64,000 bases of DNA, taken from positions 91,805-155,804 of the forward strand of contig JABSRT010000001.1 in NCBI GenBank assembly GCA_013214945.1. Direction: 5' to 3'. The translations under genes were made by a program, and so were the position numbers. Positions 28,407 to 36,608 of this stretch are shown piece after piece; the first letter of the stretch is position 1, and every line of letters starts with the position of its first letter. This stretch comes from Gammaproteobacteria bacterium (GTDB taxonomy: Bacteria > Pseudomonadota > Gammaproteobacteria > Enterobacterales > Psychrobiaceae). The notes beneath the pieces are model-generated. The model searched no databases and had not been told where the DNA came from. It saw only the letters and a list, made by a program, of their open reading frames with translations.

Positions 28407-29881
28407 GGCGACATCTCCATTAAATACTCGGCCGCTAAGGTCGAGATATTAAGCGGTAAGCTCGGATCAATCCCAAAATAGAGGTTGGCCAGCACCAGAA
28501 TCCACGTTGGCACTAACAGGCTGATAGGAGCTTCTTTAAGTTGGCTAATATCTGTTGCTGGTGGCGTAAAGTAGGCCATAACAATAATGCGCCAAACATA
28601 AACGCCCGCTAATAGTGAGCCGAACAAGATGAGGACCGCGACTGGCCACCATCCATTTTCAAGCGTGGCACTGAGTAAATACCATTTACTAATAAAACCG
28701 ACCGTCAGTGGCAGGCCAATTAAACTTAAACCCCCGATCACGATAGCGGCCATCGTCCACGGCATGCGCTGTCCTAGTCCGGCAAACTGCGACAATTGCA
28801 CACTGCCAACCCGATACATCACACTGGCTAACGCGAGAAACAGCGCGCCTTTAATTAAGGCATGGTTAAACAGGTGTAATAAAGTTGCTGTCAAACCACT
28901 GGTACTATTAATGCTCAGTGCTAACATCATATAAGCGACTTGAGCAATACTGGAGTAAGCAAAAATATGCTTAACATTTTGTTGATAAATCGCAGCAATC
29001 GAGCCGGCGAAAATACCGGTTAAGCCAAGCGTTAATAAGATATCTTGCAGCGGTAATACGGTGAAGGAAAAGCTGACGCCAAAAATGGTAAAAACAAAGC
29101 GCAATAAAATGTAGATCGCAACCTTAGTGGCGGTTGAGGCCAAAAAAGCACTGACTATCGAGGGAGCAAACGCATAGGCATTGGGCAACCACCAATGCAG
29201 CGGAAACAGCGCTAGTTTTAAACAAACACCGACGGTGAAAAATGAAAATGCAGTGATTAAGGTTGTTGAATCGGATACGTCGGCCAGTCGCAGCGCCAGA
29301 TCATGCATGTTTAAGGTACCCGTTAACATGTACATTAAACCGATGCCGATCAAAATAAAGGTCGCGCCAATAGTACCCACTAATAAATAGGTTAATGACG
29401 CGGTTAATGCGCGTCGGTTTTTGCCCAGGGCTATTAAGGTGTAGGTTGAAAGCGCCGCTATTTCTAAAAAGACAAACACATTAAAAGCGTCGCCAGTGGC
29501 AATGATGCCGAGCATTCCGGTTAAGCACACCAAATAAAGGACATAAAACAATCGATGTTTATGGGTGGCCAATTCGGCCTTAAGACTGGTATTGGCGGCT
29601 AACAAAATGATACTGCTCATGCCTGACACGATTAATAATAGGTAGGCGTTGAGATAATCAATTCGATACTCAATGCCGATAGGCGCGCTCCAACCACCAA
29701 GTGCATAATTAATTGGGCCGCTGTCCATGACTTGGTTGACTAACATCATCGATATCACAAAGGACGTAAAACTAGCCAACAGCGCAAACAGCCATGCCAG
29801 CGTTGGTCGACTTATCAGCAGACATAACGGCGCGCCAATCAGCGGCACAATAACTTGTAAAATCGGCAGCTGAGCGATCAT
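28403..29881 (-). CDS. mrpD: Na+/H+ antiporter subunit MrpD
   Basis: A 492-residue antiporter subunit. The NVFVFLEIAALSTYTLIALGKNRRALTASLTYL segment (about 134-166) carries the essential Glu and Lys pattern, and FPLHWWLPNAYAFAPSIVSAFLASTATKVAIY (about 225-255) is the classic MrpD signature. It has 4-base overlaps with both mrpC and the next D-like gene, so translation is coupled across C-D-D2. Confidence 0.93.
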   Translation of the reverse strand: MIAQLPILQVIVPLIGAPLCLLISRPTLAWLFALLASFTSFVISMMLVNQVMDSGPINYALGGWSAPIGIEYRIDYLNAYLLLIVSGMSSIILLAANTSLKAELATHKHRLFYVLYLVCLTGMLGIIATGDAFNVFVFLEIAALSTYTLIALGKNRRALTASLTYLLVGTIGATFILIGIGLMYMLTGTLNMHDLALRLADVSDSTTLITAFSFFTVGVCLKLALFPLHWWLPNAYAFAPSIVSAFLASTATKVAIYILLRFVFTIFGVSFSFTVLPLQDILLTLGLTGIFAGSIAAIYQQNVKHIFAYSSIAQVAYMMLALSINSTSGLTATLLHLFNHALIKGALFLALASVMYRVGSVQLSQFAGLGQRMPWTMAAIVIGGLSLIGLPLTVGFISKWYLLSATLENGWWPVAVLILFGSLLAGVYVWRIIVMAYFTPPATDISQLKEAPISLLVPTWILVLANLYFGIDPSLPLNISTLAAEYLMEMSP

Positions 29882-30246
29882 TGTTGACGATCCTTAGCCT
29901 GGATTTCATCTTCTTCGATGGTGTCATAACGTTGCTTAATTCGGATAATTAAAGCAAGAGCCAGCGCAGTGGTCGAAATACTCACTACGATGGCGGTTAG
30001 CATTAACACATGAGGTAATGGGTTCGAGTACAAGGTTGCTGCGGCGCTGCTGCTTTTATCCAAAATAGGTGCGGTTGCGCCGTTTATTTTGGCCATGCTA
30101 ATGAAGAAAATGAAAATGGCACTTTGAAAAATAGTCAGGCCAATGATTTTCTTGACCAAGTTAGCTTGTGCGATCACGATATATAAACCGTTCATCATCA
30201 CTAGCATCACCACCCAGTAATTAAATGAATCACTTATATTCATCAT
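29878..30246 (-). CDS. mrpC: Na+/H+ antiporter subunit MrpC (NuoK-like)
   Basis: A 122-residue three-helix protein homologous to NuoK. Helix 2 NLVKKIIGLTIFQSAIFIFFISM and helix 3 PLPHVLMLTAIVVSISTTALALALIIRI match the family. The hydrophilic C-terminus (RYDTIEEDEIQAKDRQQ) is short. It overlaps mrpB by 17 bases and mrpD by 4. Confidence 0.93.
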   Translation of the reverse strand: MMNISDSFNYWVVMLVMMNGLYIVIAQANLVKKIIGLTIFQSAIFIFFISMAKINGATAPILDKSSSAAATLYSNPLPHVLMLTAIVVSISTTALALALIIRIKQRYDTIEEDEIQAKDRQQ

Positions 30247-31207
30247 AGCCCCCTAATTTAGGGATTTGACTGGTAAATAACATAAAAATTAACAAGATAA
30301 TCGAGGCAACGGTTAGGCCTATGCCCAGCTCGACCGCGAAAATTCCCAGATGTTGGCCAGCGATTGGGTTTTGTGCTAACACCTTATAATCAAGAAAATT
30401 TTGTCCGGCTAATAGTGAAAGCAGCCCAATGCTGCCATAGAATAAAACACCGAGCGCGGCCAAAAATTCAAGCCAGGCAATGCTGATTAGTTTGACGGCA
30501 GCGGGCAGGCCAAAGATCATGGTATAGAGAATAATTGCGGTCGCAAATATAACCCCGGCCTGAAAGCCGCCACCTGGACCAAAATCACCGTGAAACTGGA
30601 CATATAATGCAAACAATAAAATAAAGGGGATAATCACTTTTGCAACAATCCGTAAGATATGATGCTCACTCATGGTGCCAGCAATTGATTCGTTAGCGGG
30701 TGATTTATCTTTGATCATGCGGCTGCCTAACAAAGCAAGCACGCCAATGCCGGCGCTAAAAATCACCAGTAATTCACCCAAGGTATCGTAACCTCGGTAG
30801 CTTGCCAAGACACTGGTGACGATGTTGACGATACCTGTATCGCCATACGATTGATTAATATAATACGAAGCGACATGCTGATGAATCGGCGCACTTGCTG
30901 CGCCAAATGGCGGCATTTGCACGGTGCCGTAAATTAATAATCCAGTGGTAAAGGCCGCGACAGCTAATGCAAGTTTCGGTTGTTGGCGCTGTTTTTTTTC
31001 AAAACGGCCAGTGACCGATAAGGTCGACAGCAATAATAATGTTGAAATGGCCACGCCCACCGCCGCTTCGGTAAAAGCGACATCAACCGCGTCCATCAGG
31101 ACGAAAAAACTGGCGCACAACAAACTATAAATACTCAATAACATCACGCTGGCGAGCAAATCATAGCTTAGGGTGATCCCGCAAACAGTGAGCAGTAACA
31201 AACACAA
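30230..31207 (-). CDS. mrpB: Fused MrpA C-terminal (DUF4040) + MrpB antiporter subunit
   Basis: At least 325 residues. Helices with MDAVDVAFTEAAVGVAISTLLLLSTL (about 38-63) form the MbhD/DUF4040 part of MrpA. An MbhE-like linker (SYGDTGIVNIVTSVLASYRGYDTLGEL) follows, and the MrpB domain begins near 180 with HGDFGPGGGFQAGVI. The large N-terminal antiporter domain of MrpA is absent, as in group-2-type mrp clusters. The listed start is TTG at 31207, but a good AAGGAG site lies much further upstream and points to an ATT/ATC start at 31237 or 31234. There is no ATG or GTG in that stretch. Confidence 0.88.
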   Translation of the reverse strand: MCLLLLTVCGITLSYDLLASVMLLSIYSLLCASFFVLMDAVDVAFTEAAVGVAISTLLLLSTLSVTGRFEKKQRQQPKLALAVAAFTTGLLIYGTVQMPPFGAASAPIHQHVASYYINQSYGDTGIVNIVTSVLASYRGYDTLGELLVIFSAGIGVLALLGSRMIKDKSPANESIAGTMSEHHILRIVAKVIIPFILLFALYVQFHGDFGPGGGFQAGVIFATAIILYTMIFGLPAAVKLISIAWLEFLAALGVLFYGSIGLLSLLAGQNFLDYKVLAQNPIAGQHLGIFAVELGIGLTVASIILLIFMLFTSQIPKLGGYDEYK

Positions 31208-31221
31208 TAAACTGATATCAA

Positions 31222-31641
31222 TTAATGATTCGATAATTGATCTCCTTTGGTTTTATCTGTTGCGATGTCATCGGCAGAAGTTTGATGTTGAGAGTTTTTT
31301 TGGTTTGAGTCTACAAGGTTTGAGTCTTGATGGTCAGCGTTTGGAATTTTGGAGCTTAACTTATCCTTAGTTGCGGCGTGGGCTAATGCATAACTAACTG
31401 TTGGGCCGCTAATGAGAATAAAAACGAGCAGTACAAATAACTTGCTCAAGCTTGTATCCCAGCCACTTTGCAACATTAAACCCACTAATATCAGGCCAAC
31501 GCCTAAGGTATCTGCAACGCCAGCCGCGTGCAGCCTGGTATAAAAATCAGGTAAACGAAAATTGCCAATAGCAGCAATAACAATGCAAATGACACCTAAC
31601 AATATCGCCACAAAACTCAGGCTATTGATAATAAATGTCAT
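31222..31641 (-). CDS. mrpG: Na+/H+ antiporter subunit MrpG with hydrophilic tail
   Basis: A 139-residue three-helix subunit. The family signature FRLPDFYTRLHAAGVADTLGVGLILVGLML lies at about residues 28-57. The ATG at 31641 overlaps the mrpF stop as TGATG and has GGAAGG just upstream, so it is preferred over the GTG at 31665. The C-terminal 45 residues are rich in Asp, Asn, Gln and Ser and extend past the normal MrpG end. The ribosome binding site of mrpB lies within this tail. Confidence 0.93.
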   Translation of the reverse strand: MTFIINSLSFVAILLGVICIVIAAIGNFRLPDFYTRLHAAGVADTLGVGLILVGLMLQSGWDTSLSKLFVLLVFILISGPTVSYALAHAATKDKLSSKIPNADHQDSNLVDSNQKNSQHQTSADDIATDKTKGDQLSNH

Positions 31642-31922
31642 CAGCCTTCCTTGTCTGGTGAGCACGGTGGATTATCCACACTGTGCTGAACATAACGTAA
31701 GATGCCAACGGTGCTAATAAAGTTTAGCAATGCGTATACCAGCGCGATATCGAGAAAATCAGGGCGGCCAAAGAAAAAACCTAATACCGCGATAAATAAA
31801 ACAGTTTGGGTCCCAAACATATTCACCGCCAAAATTCGGTCATAAAGGCTCGGGCCGATAAAGGCGCGGCATAAAGCGAGCAACATCACGACTAGAATGG
31901 CTATTAGCGCGGCAGCTAACAT
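31641..31922 (-). CDS. mrpF: Na+/H+ antiporter subunit MrpF
   Basis: A 93-residue three-helix protein with the hallmark FIGPSLYDRILAVNMFGTQTVLFIAVLG (about 22-49) and DFLDIALVYALLNFISTVGILRY, including the conserved Asp near residue 32. It overlaps mrpE by 7 bases and mrpG by 1. Confidence 0.93.
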   Translation of the reverse strand: MLAAALIAILVVMLLALCRAFIGPSLYDRILAVNMFGTQTVLFIAVLGFFFGRPDFLDIALVYALLNFISTVGILRYVQHSVDNPPCSPDKEG

Positions 31923-32392
31923 GACTTTTCTAATCTTTTGACTCGACTCGCCAGTTCGCCACTGCGCAAATCGTCGGCGAGTTTACGAGTTAACGCATGA
32001 ACGACAATCGTGTCATTTTTGATTTCAAGGGTTAGGGTACCGGGCACCAAGGTGATTGAGTTGGCAAAAATCACCTTACTGATTTCATCATTAAAATCTA
32101 ATTTCAGCGAGAAAACCTCAGGGCTGATTAATTTTGGCCCTTGCACTATCAGTTTGAGCACTTCGATGCAGCCCAACACAATTTCTTTAATTAACCAGCC
32201 ATAAAAAGGAAAAATATTTGGAAGCAGTTGTAACGGCCAGGACTCATGATCAATGATGTTCATACGGTGACAAATTAGCAAGACCAAGGTAATAGAGCCC
32301 AAGCCTAATGCGAGTAATAAACCCGTGTAGTAGCCAGAATTCACCAACCAAAATCCTATCAACAAAAACAATAAGCTCAATATGTAACGCAT
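31916..32392 (-). CDS. mrpE: Na+/H+ antiporter subunit MrpE
   Basis: A 158-residue protein with two or three N-terminal helices and a cytoplasmic domain containing SITLVPGTLTLEI (about 111-123) and VHALTRK, both diagnostic for MrpE. It is the first gene of the operon, so the order is E-F-G-B-C-D, rotated from the usual A-G order. The 125 bases upstream, up to the universal stress gene, must hold the promoter or read through from it. Confidence 0.93.
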   Translation of the reverse strand: MRYILSLLFLLIGFWLVNSGYYTGLLLALGLGSITLVLLICHRMNIIDHESWPLQLLPNIFPFYGWLIKEIVLGCIEVLKLIVQGPKLISPEVFSLKLDFNDEISKVIFANSITLVPGTLTLEIKNDTIVVHALTRKLADDLRSGELASRVKRLEKSC

Positions 32393-32517
32393 AATTCTCC
32401 TTGATCAACCAATGGAACAACCGGTTGCCGCAAAGGCGGTTCAATCGTTAGTCCATGGTCAAAAACAAATTACTGCTAGCTGTACTTTCTAGTTTGCGTC
32501 GTGCTGGTTTGAGTCTT

Positions 32518-33378
32518 TTAATCTTGAGGTCGTTTGATGATTAAGCAATCGGTTCGTAAGTGGTGAAGCACTTTTTCGGCAATATTGCCCAGCAACCAAC
32601 TGCTAATACCGGCGCGGCCGACGCTGCCAATAATGACAAGGTTACTGCGTAATTGATTGGCCATGTGGGGAATGGTACGGTCTGGTGGTCCTGCTGAGAT
32701 ATGACTTTTAATTGATTCCATATCAAAGTCAGCCAATAATTTGTGCATTTTTTCTTTGGCCGCGGGGGCTTTTTTTTGTTCAACAGAGTAGGCGTCTACC
32801 ACGTCAAACTCAAGTAATGGTTTAGCAATGGGAATACTATAGGTTGCGTGTAATTGGCTTTGAGTAACTTGGGACCAAGTTTGTCCCCAGTCTAAAATTA
32901 AGCCATTTAGTTGATGGTGGTTTGCGCCATTGCTCGATAAATTCAAGGCTAATAATATATTTGCCTTGGTTTTCCATTTTACATTACTGGCGATTAAAAT
33001 TGGGCAAGCTAAATGTCGGATAAGTTGCCAATCACAGGGGGTATGGAATAGTGACTCACTACGATGACCTGCTTTTATGACAAGATCAATACTGTGTTGC
33101 TCGCAATATTTGACCACCCAATCAGCAAGATTGTTGGTAATAATAACTTGGCTGGTAATGTCGGCAGTAGATTCGAAAACCTTAGCTAATGTCACTGAAA
33201 GTGATTGCTGCTCTTGGTCTGCTCGTTGTGCTAGCTGGCTCTGAGGTACGTTATCGTGATTAATAAATTTAATTATTTCCATGGTTGCGGCCATGGGTAA
33301 AGCGATATCACGGGCCTTTTCTAGCGCCAGCATGTCGTCGTTTTCTATGTCTGTAATAACTAATACACGTTTACTCAT
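32518..33378 (-). CDS. Two-domain universal stress protein (UspE-like)
   Basis: A 286-residue cytoplasmic protein of two tandem Usp domains (about 1-135 and 145-286). The C-terminal domain ends in GSVGRAGISSWLLGNIAEKVLHH, a full G-x2-G-x9-G ATP-binding motif. The N-terminal copy is degenerate, as in UspE. The ATG at 33378 (MSKRVLVITD) has AAGGGGTGAG upstream; a TTG further up is unlikely. It lies directly upstream of the mrp operon on the same strand, 125 bases away. Confidence 0.88.
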   Translation of the reverse strand: MSKRVLVITDIENDDMLALEKARDIALPMAATMEIIKFINHDNVPQSQLAQRADQEQQSLSVTLAKVFESTADITSQVIITNNLADWVVKYCEQHSIDLVIKAGHRSESLFHTPCDWQLIRHLACPILIASNVKWKTKANILLALNLSSNGANHHQLNGLILDWGQTWSQVTQSQLHATYSIPIAKPLLEFDVVDAYSVEQKKAPAAKEKMHKLLADFDMESIKSHISAGPPDRTIPHMANQLRSNLVIIGSVGRAGISSWLLGNIAEKVLHHLRTDCLIIKRPQD

Positions 33379-33546
33379 AGATCTCACCCCTTGCAAAGTA
33401 AGTATTATCTAAGAACATATCAGGGACTTTGTCAATCGCCAGTTGCTTATTTTATCGGCTAAGAAGTTGATTTCATTATTGTGAAATCAACAAAAAAATC
33501 TAGAGGCTACGGTGTAAGGACTATTTTTGATGGATTGGCCCAGCTA

Positions 33547-35832
33547 TTAATTAATTGTCATTTTATGTTTAATAAAGTCAATTAGTTCATTTTTGGGTAG
33601 CGGTTTAGCATAAAAATAGCCTTGAAAGACGTCACAATCTAAGTTTTCTAATGCGTGAGCAATCTCTTGGGTTTCAACGCCCTCAGCGACAATTGCTAAA
33701 TCTCGTTGTTTTGCAATAGCGATAATAGCTTCGACCATTGCATATGAATCAGGATCTGACAACATATCCATCACAAAACTTTTATCAATTTTTAGTTCAT
33801 CAAGCGGCAAGTTTTTTAATAATGATAATGATGAATAACCCGTGCCGAAGTCGTCGAGAGAAATTTGGATCCCTTGGTGTTTAATTTTAAGTAACAAATT
33901 ACGAATATTTTCAATATCATCTATTAGGACATTTTCTGTAACTTCAAGTTTTAACTGTAATCGATTAAAGTCAGTAATATCGATAAAATGCTCAAGGTCT
34001 TCAAAGAAATATTCTTGTTGGAACTGGCATACTGAAATATTAATTGATAAAGCGAGTTCAATGTTGGTTGAGTCAATAACCTGTTTAATTTCTTGCATAC
34101 TCGTTTGTAAAATAAACTCACCTAAAGAACAAATTTCACGGGTCGATTCAGCGATAGCGATAAACGTCTCAGGAGACACTAAACCCAGTTTTGAGTTGTT
34201 CCAACGGATCAGCGCCTCAACCCCAATGAGTTGTTCATTTTTAGCAAAAAGAGGTTGATATACCATGTATATTTCATTGTTGGTTAGCGCTGTTTTTAAC
34301 TGAAGCTCTATTTCATTGCGCTCAAGGTACGACGCCAATAATTCATCTTCAAAAAAGCTAAGATGCTCACTATGTGTCTTTGCTACTTTCATCGCCAACA
34401 CAGAATTTCTCTTGACCTGTTCGAGAGTTAACAGCTCTGTGGACCCGGAATCATTGCTAGCAATACTGATATTGACCGATATTTTAATTTTGTACTGTTC
34501 AACATTAAAAGTATGGTTGAAACCATTGAGTATTCTCTTAGCAAGTTCATTGACTTGTTGTTTGTTTCGACTAAAAGAAACGATCACGAATTTATCACTG
34601 GAAGCTCTTATTAATAAATCATCCGCCGCGATAAATGACTCTAGCAACCTAGATGATTTGATCAGCAGCTTGTCACCGATTTTATAATTAAAATTGTTAT
34701 TTATTTTCTGAAAATTATCAATATCGAAATAGATTAGATGATAAGCAGTGTTTGGAGGTAAATTACTGATCTGTTGGTCTAAATAAAATCGGTTGTGTAA
34801 ATTAGTCAGGTAATCATGGCTCGCTTGAAAAAATAATAAATCGGATTGTTTTTTGTGACCTGTTGCGACTTTTCGAAACAGAAAAAAGATCACAATTATC
34901 GAAAATAAATGAGCAAAAAACAGTAATAATGACTTGTTGATTAAGTTATTAACGATTACATCTTTACTAATTTCAGTGGTTAGCCAAAGTTGATAGCGTG
35001 TCAGATAATAATTAGTCGAAAGTAATTGCTGTGACGAGCGTTTTACCTCTTGGGTTATTACTTTGCCTGACGCTTTAATTTGGTCATACGACATATCTGT
35101 TGTCAGCTCTAATTTTTTTATCGCATCATTGATTTCGGCTACGGGTATTTGATAGCTATAAATAGACTTATCATTAATTTTTTTGATCGGGGCAAGTTGA
35201 AGATATCGGTCTACTTCCCGGTATAAATAGCTATTATGACTCGGGGATTGCTCTATATTATCGATAAAGTAGCTAAATCCTTTTTCTAAACTAATTGCCA
35301 AAGACACAACAAAAATCACCTCTCCTTGTTTATTTCTAACGGATTTTCTTACCGGAATTATAAGCTCCCCTAAATAATCGTTAAAATACGTCCGGCCAAT
35401 AACCATTTCTTTCGAATCAAGCGTGTATTGAAAGGTACTTTTTGTTTCGGCGATATGATTTAACGGTTGATGAACCAATGATGCAGAGAGTGGATAGCCT
35501 AAAAGTAGTCGGCCGTCGGGTTTAAAAAAACCAACCGCTAAAATAGAGGGGTCCGAATTGACGAAAGAATAGATTCTAGCTTGAGAAAGTTCTTTATCGG
35601 TAAGTAGGCAGTTTTCAAGTAGCTCGCCAAATATGTTTAATATCACTTCATATTTGTGTAAAGAATCGGTGAGTGAATTTGCCGTCATTGATGTGAGATT
35701 TTCTTGCTCAATAATAACTTCACGAAAGGTATTTTTATAGATCGAACTTAGCGCGACACTAAAAGAAAGTAGCCAGAAAAAAGCCACTAAATAAAAGACT
35801 ATCCAAAGGTTATTTTTATTAAAATACATCAA
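33547..35832 (-). CDS. Membrane c-di-GMP phosphodiesterase (periplasmic sensor, degenerate GGDEF, EAL)
   Basis: A 761-residue protein with helix 1 (about 9-31), a periplasmic Cache-like sensor (about 35-295), helix 2 (about 300-320), a GGDEF-like domain (about 325-495) and an EAL domain (about 505-755). The GGDEF signature is replaced by SSDKF (411-415), so it should not make c-di-GMP and may bind GTP as a regulator. EAL catalysis looks intact: EAL 539-541, TEN near 632, DDFGTGYSS 660-668, K681, EGVE 717-720 and QGYFYAKP near 737. Hydrolysis of c-di-GMP in response to an external signal is inferred. Confidence 0.92.
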   Translation of the reverse strand: MMYFNKNNLWIVFYLVAFFWLLSFSVALSSIYKNTFREVIIEQENLTSMTANSLTDSLHKYEVILNIFGELLENCLLTDKELSQARIYSFVNSDPSILAVGFFKPDGRLLLGYPLSASLVHQPLNHIAETKSTFQYTLDSKEMVIGRTYFNDYLGELIIPVRKSVRNKQGEVIFVVSLAISLEKGFSYFIDNIEQSPSHNSYLYREVDRYLQLAPIKKINDKSIYSYQIPVAEINDAIKKLELTTDMSYDQIKASGKVITQEVKRSSQQLLSTNYYLTRYQLWLTTEISKDVIVNNLINKSLLLFFAHLFSIIVIFFLFRKVATGHKKQSDLLFFQASHDYLTNLHNRFYLDQQISNLPPNTAYHLIYFDIDNFQKINNNFNYKIGDKLLIKSSRLLESFIAADDLLIRASSDKFVIVSFSRNKQQVNELAKRILNGFNHTFNVEQYKIKISVNISIASNDSGSTELLTLEQVKRNSVLAMKVAKTHSEHLSFFEDELLASYLERNEIELQLKTALTNNEIYMVYQPLFAKNEQLIGVEALIRWNNSKLGLVSPETFIAIAESTREICSLGEFILQTSMQEIKQVIDSTNIELALSINISVCQFQQEYFFEDLEHFIDITDFNRLQLKLEVTENVLIDDIENIRNLLLKIKHQGIQISLDDFGTGYSSLSLLKNLPLDELKIDKSFVMDMLSDPDSYAMVEAIIAIAKQRDLAIVAEGVETQEIAHALENLDCDVFQGYFYAKPLPKNELIDFIKHKMTIN

Positions 35833-36059
35833 GGGTTAACCGTTCTTATTATGATATGGGTTTAGCAAAGATATTAATAAAATCTGTACTTATAGCTGTG
35901 CTAACAACAATCTATGGAGTTGATAGTTGAGCTTATGTTGAATTTAGCATTGTCTCATAAAATAGTGATAAATAACATTGTATTAGAGTCATTTTGCGCA
36001 ACGATTTTAATCTGGGAATTTGATTGTTCAATTGTTTAAAACTTTTGTTTAAATTAGTC
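35833..36059. other. Intergenic region upstream of the EAL gene
   Basis: AT-rich, with no gene, RNA or repeat recognised. It presumably carries the EAL-gene promoter on the minus strand. Confidence 0.3.
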
Positions 36060-36145
36060 CGCTTTTCAATAAGGTACGAACCACAACTGAGGATTGTTTC
36101 GCTGTAGCGCTTGAATAAAAAGCCAATAATTAATATCACCGTTAA
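36060..36145 (-). pseudogene. Diverged remnant of the nth 3' end
   Basis: On the plus strand TTCAATAAGG, ACGAACCACA, TAGCG and AAGCCAAT occur in the same order and nearly the same spacing as at the 3' end of the real nth gene (38824-38895). In the minus-strand translation, ILSCGSYLIE aligns with Nth RKPRCGSCLIE and LIIGFLFKRY with LILLGRY. Several cluster cysteines are lost and there is a 6-base gap. Similarity covers about 85 bases. It is a decayed partial duplicate lying on the other side of the GGDEF gene from nth. Confidence 0.65.
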
Positions 36146-36608
36146 GCCATGTCGGCCACTCTTGTTCAATTTTTACGAAAATAGAGATTGTTACTCTTGG
36201 TTAATTTGGTGATAGATGACATTAAGGCAGGATAGATATCTATTACTTTCTATTCGATACATTAGTCGGTTGATATTTTTCAATCGGCGAGCGCTGACTT
36301 TAATGACGAGTGCTTATTTCTTTTGTCTTAGGGCATGCTCATTGGATTAAGCCGAGCCTCAATCTTGACAACTGCCAATTCACTAACACTAAACCGACAG
36401 AGTTAAGCTATTTACAGAGTAAAACTTCTCTTTAAGAGTCGTCTTAATATAGTTTTAAGTCCGATAGTTAAGTCGTAATCGCTCATAAATAGTGCTTGCT
36501 TGTTTAAGCGATATTTTGCACCATTGTATTTAACTGTGCACCGTTATTATGTTTTTAACTAAGCTTTTTAATTAGCAGCCCTCATCTAAATAAATGGAAT
36601 TATAGAAG
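36146..36608. other. Intergenic region upstream of the Cache-GGDEF gene
   Basis: No gene recognised. AT-rich sequence; the nth-like similarity stops near 36145. The downstream ATG is preceded by AATTATAGAAG, a weak ribosome binding site. Confidence 0.3.

Noticed and set aside
33842..34687. Two plus-strand open frames of more than 120 codons
   Set aside because: They lie antisense inside the EAL gene, have no domain pattern and no ribosome binding site.
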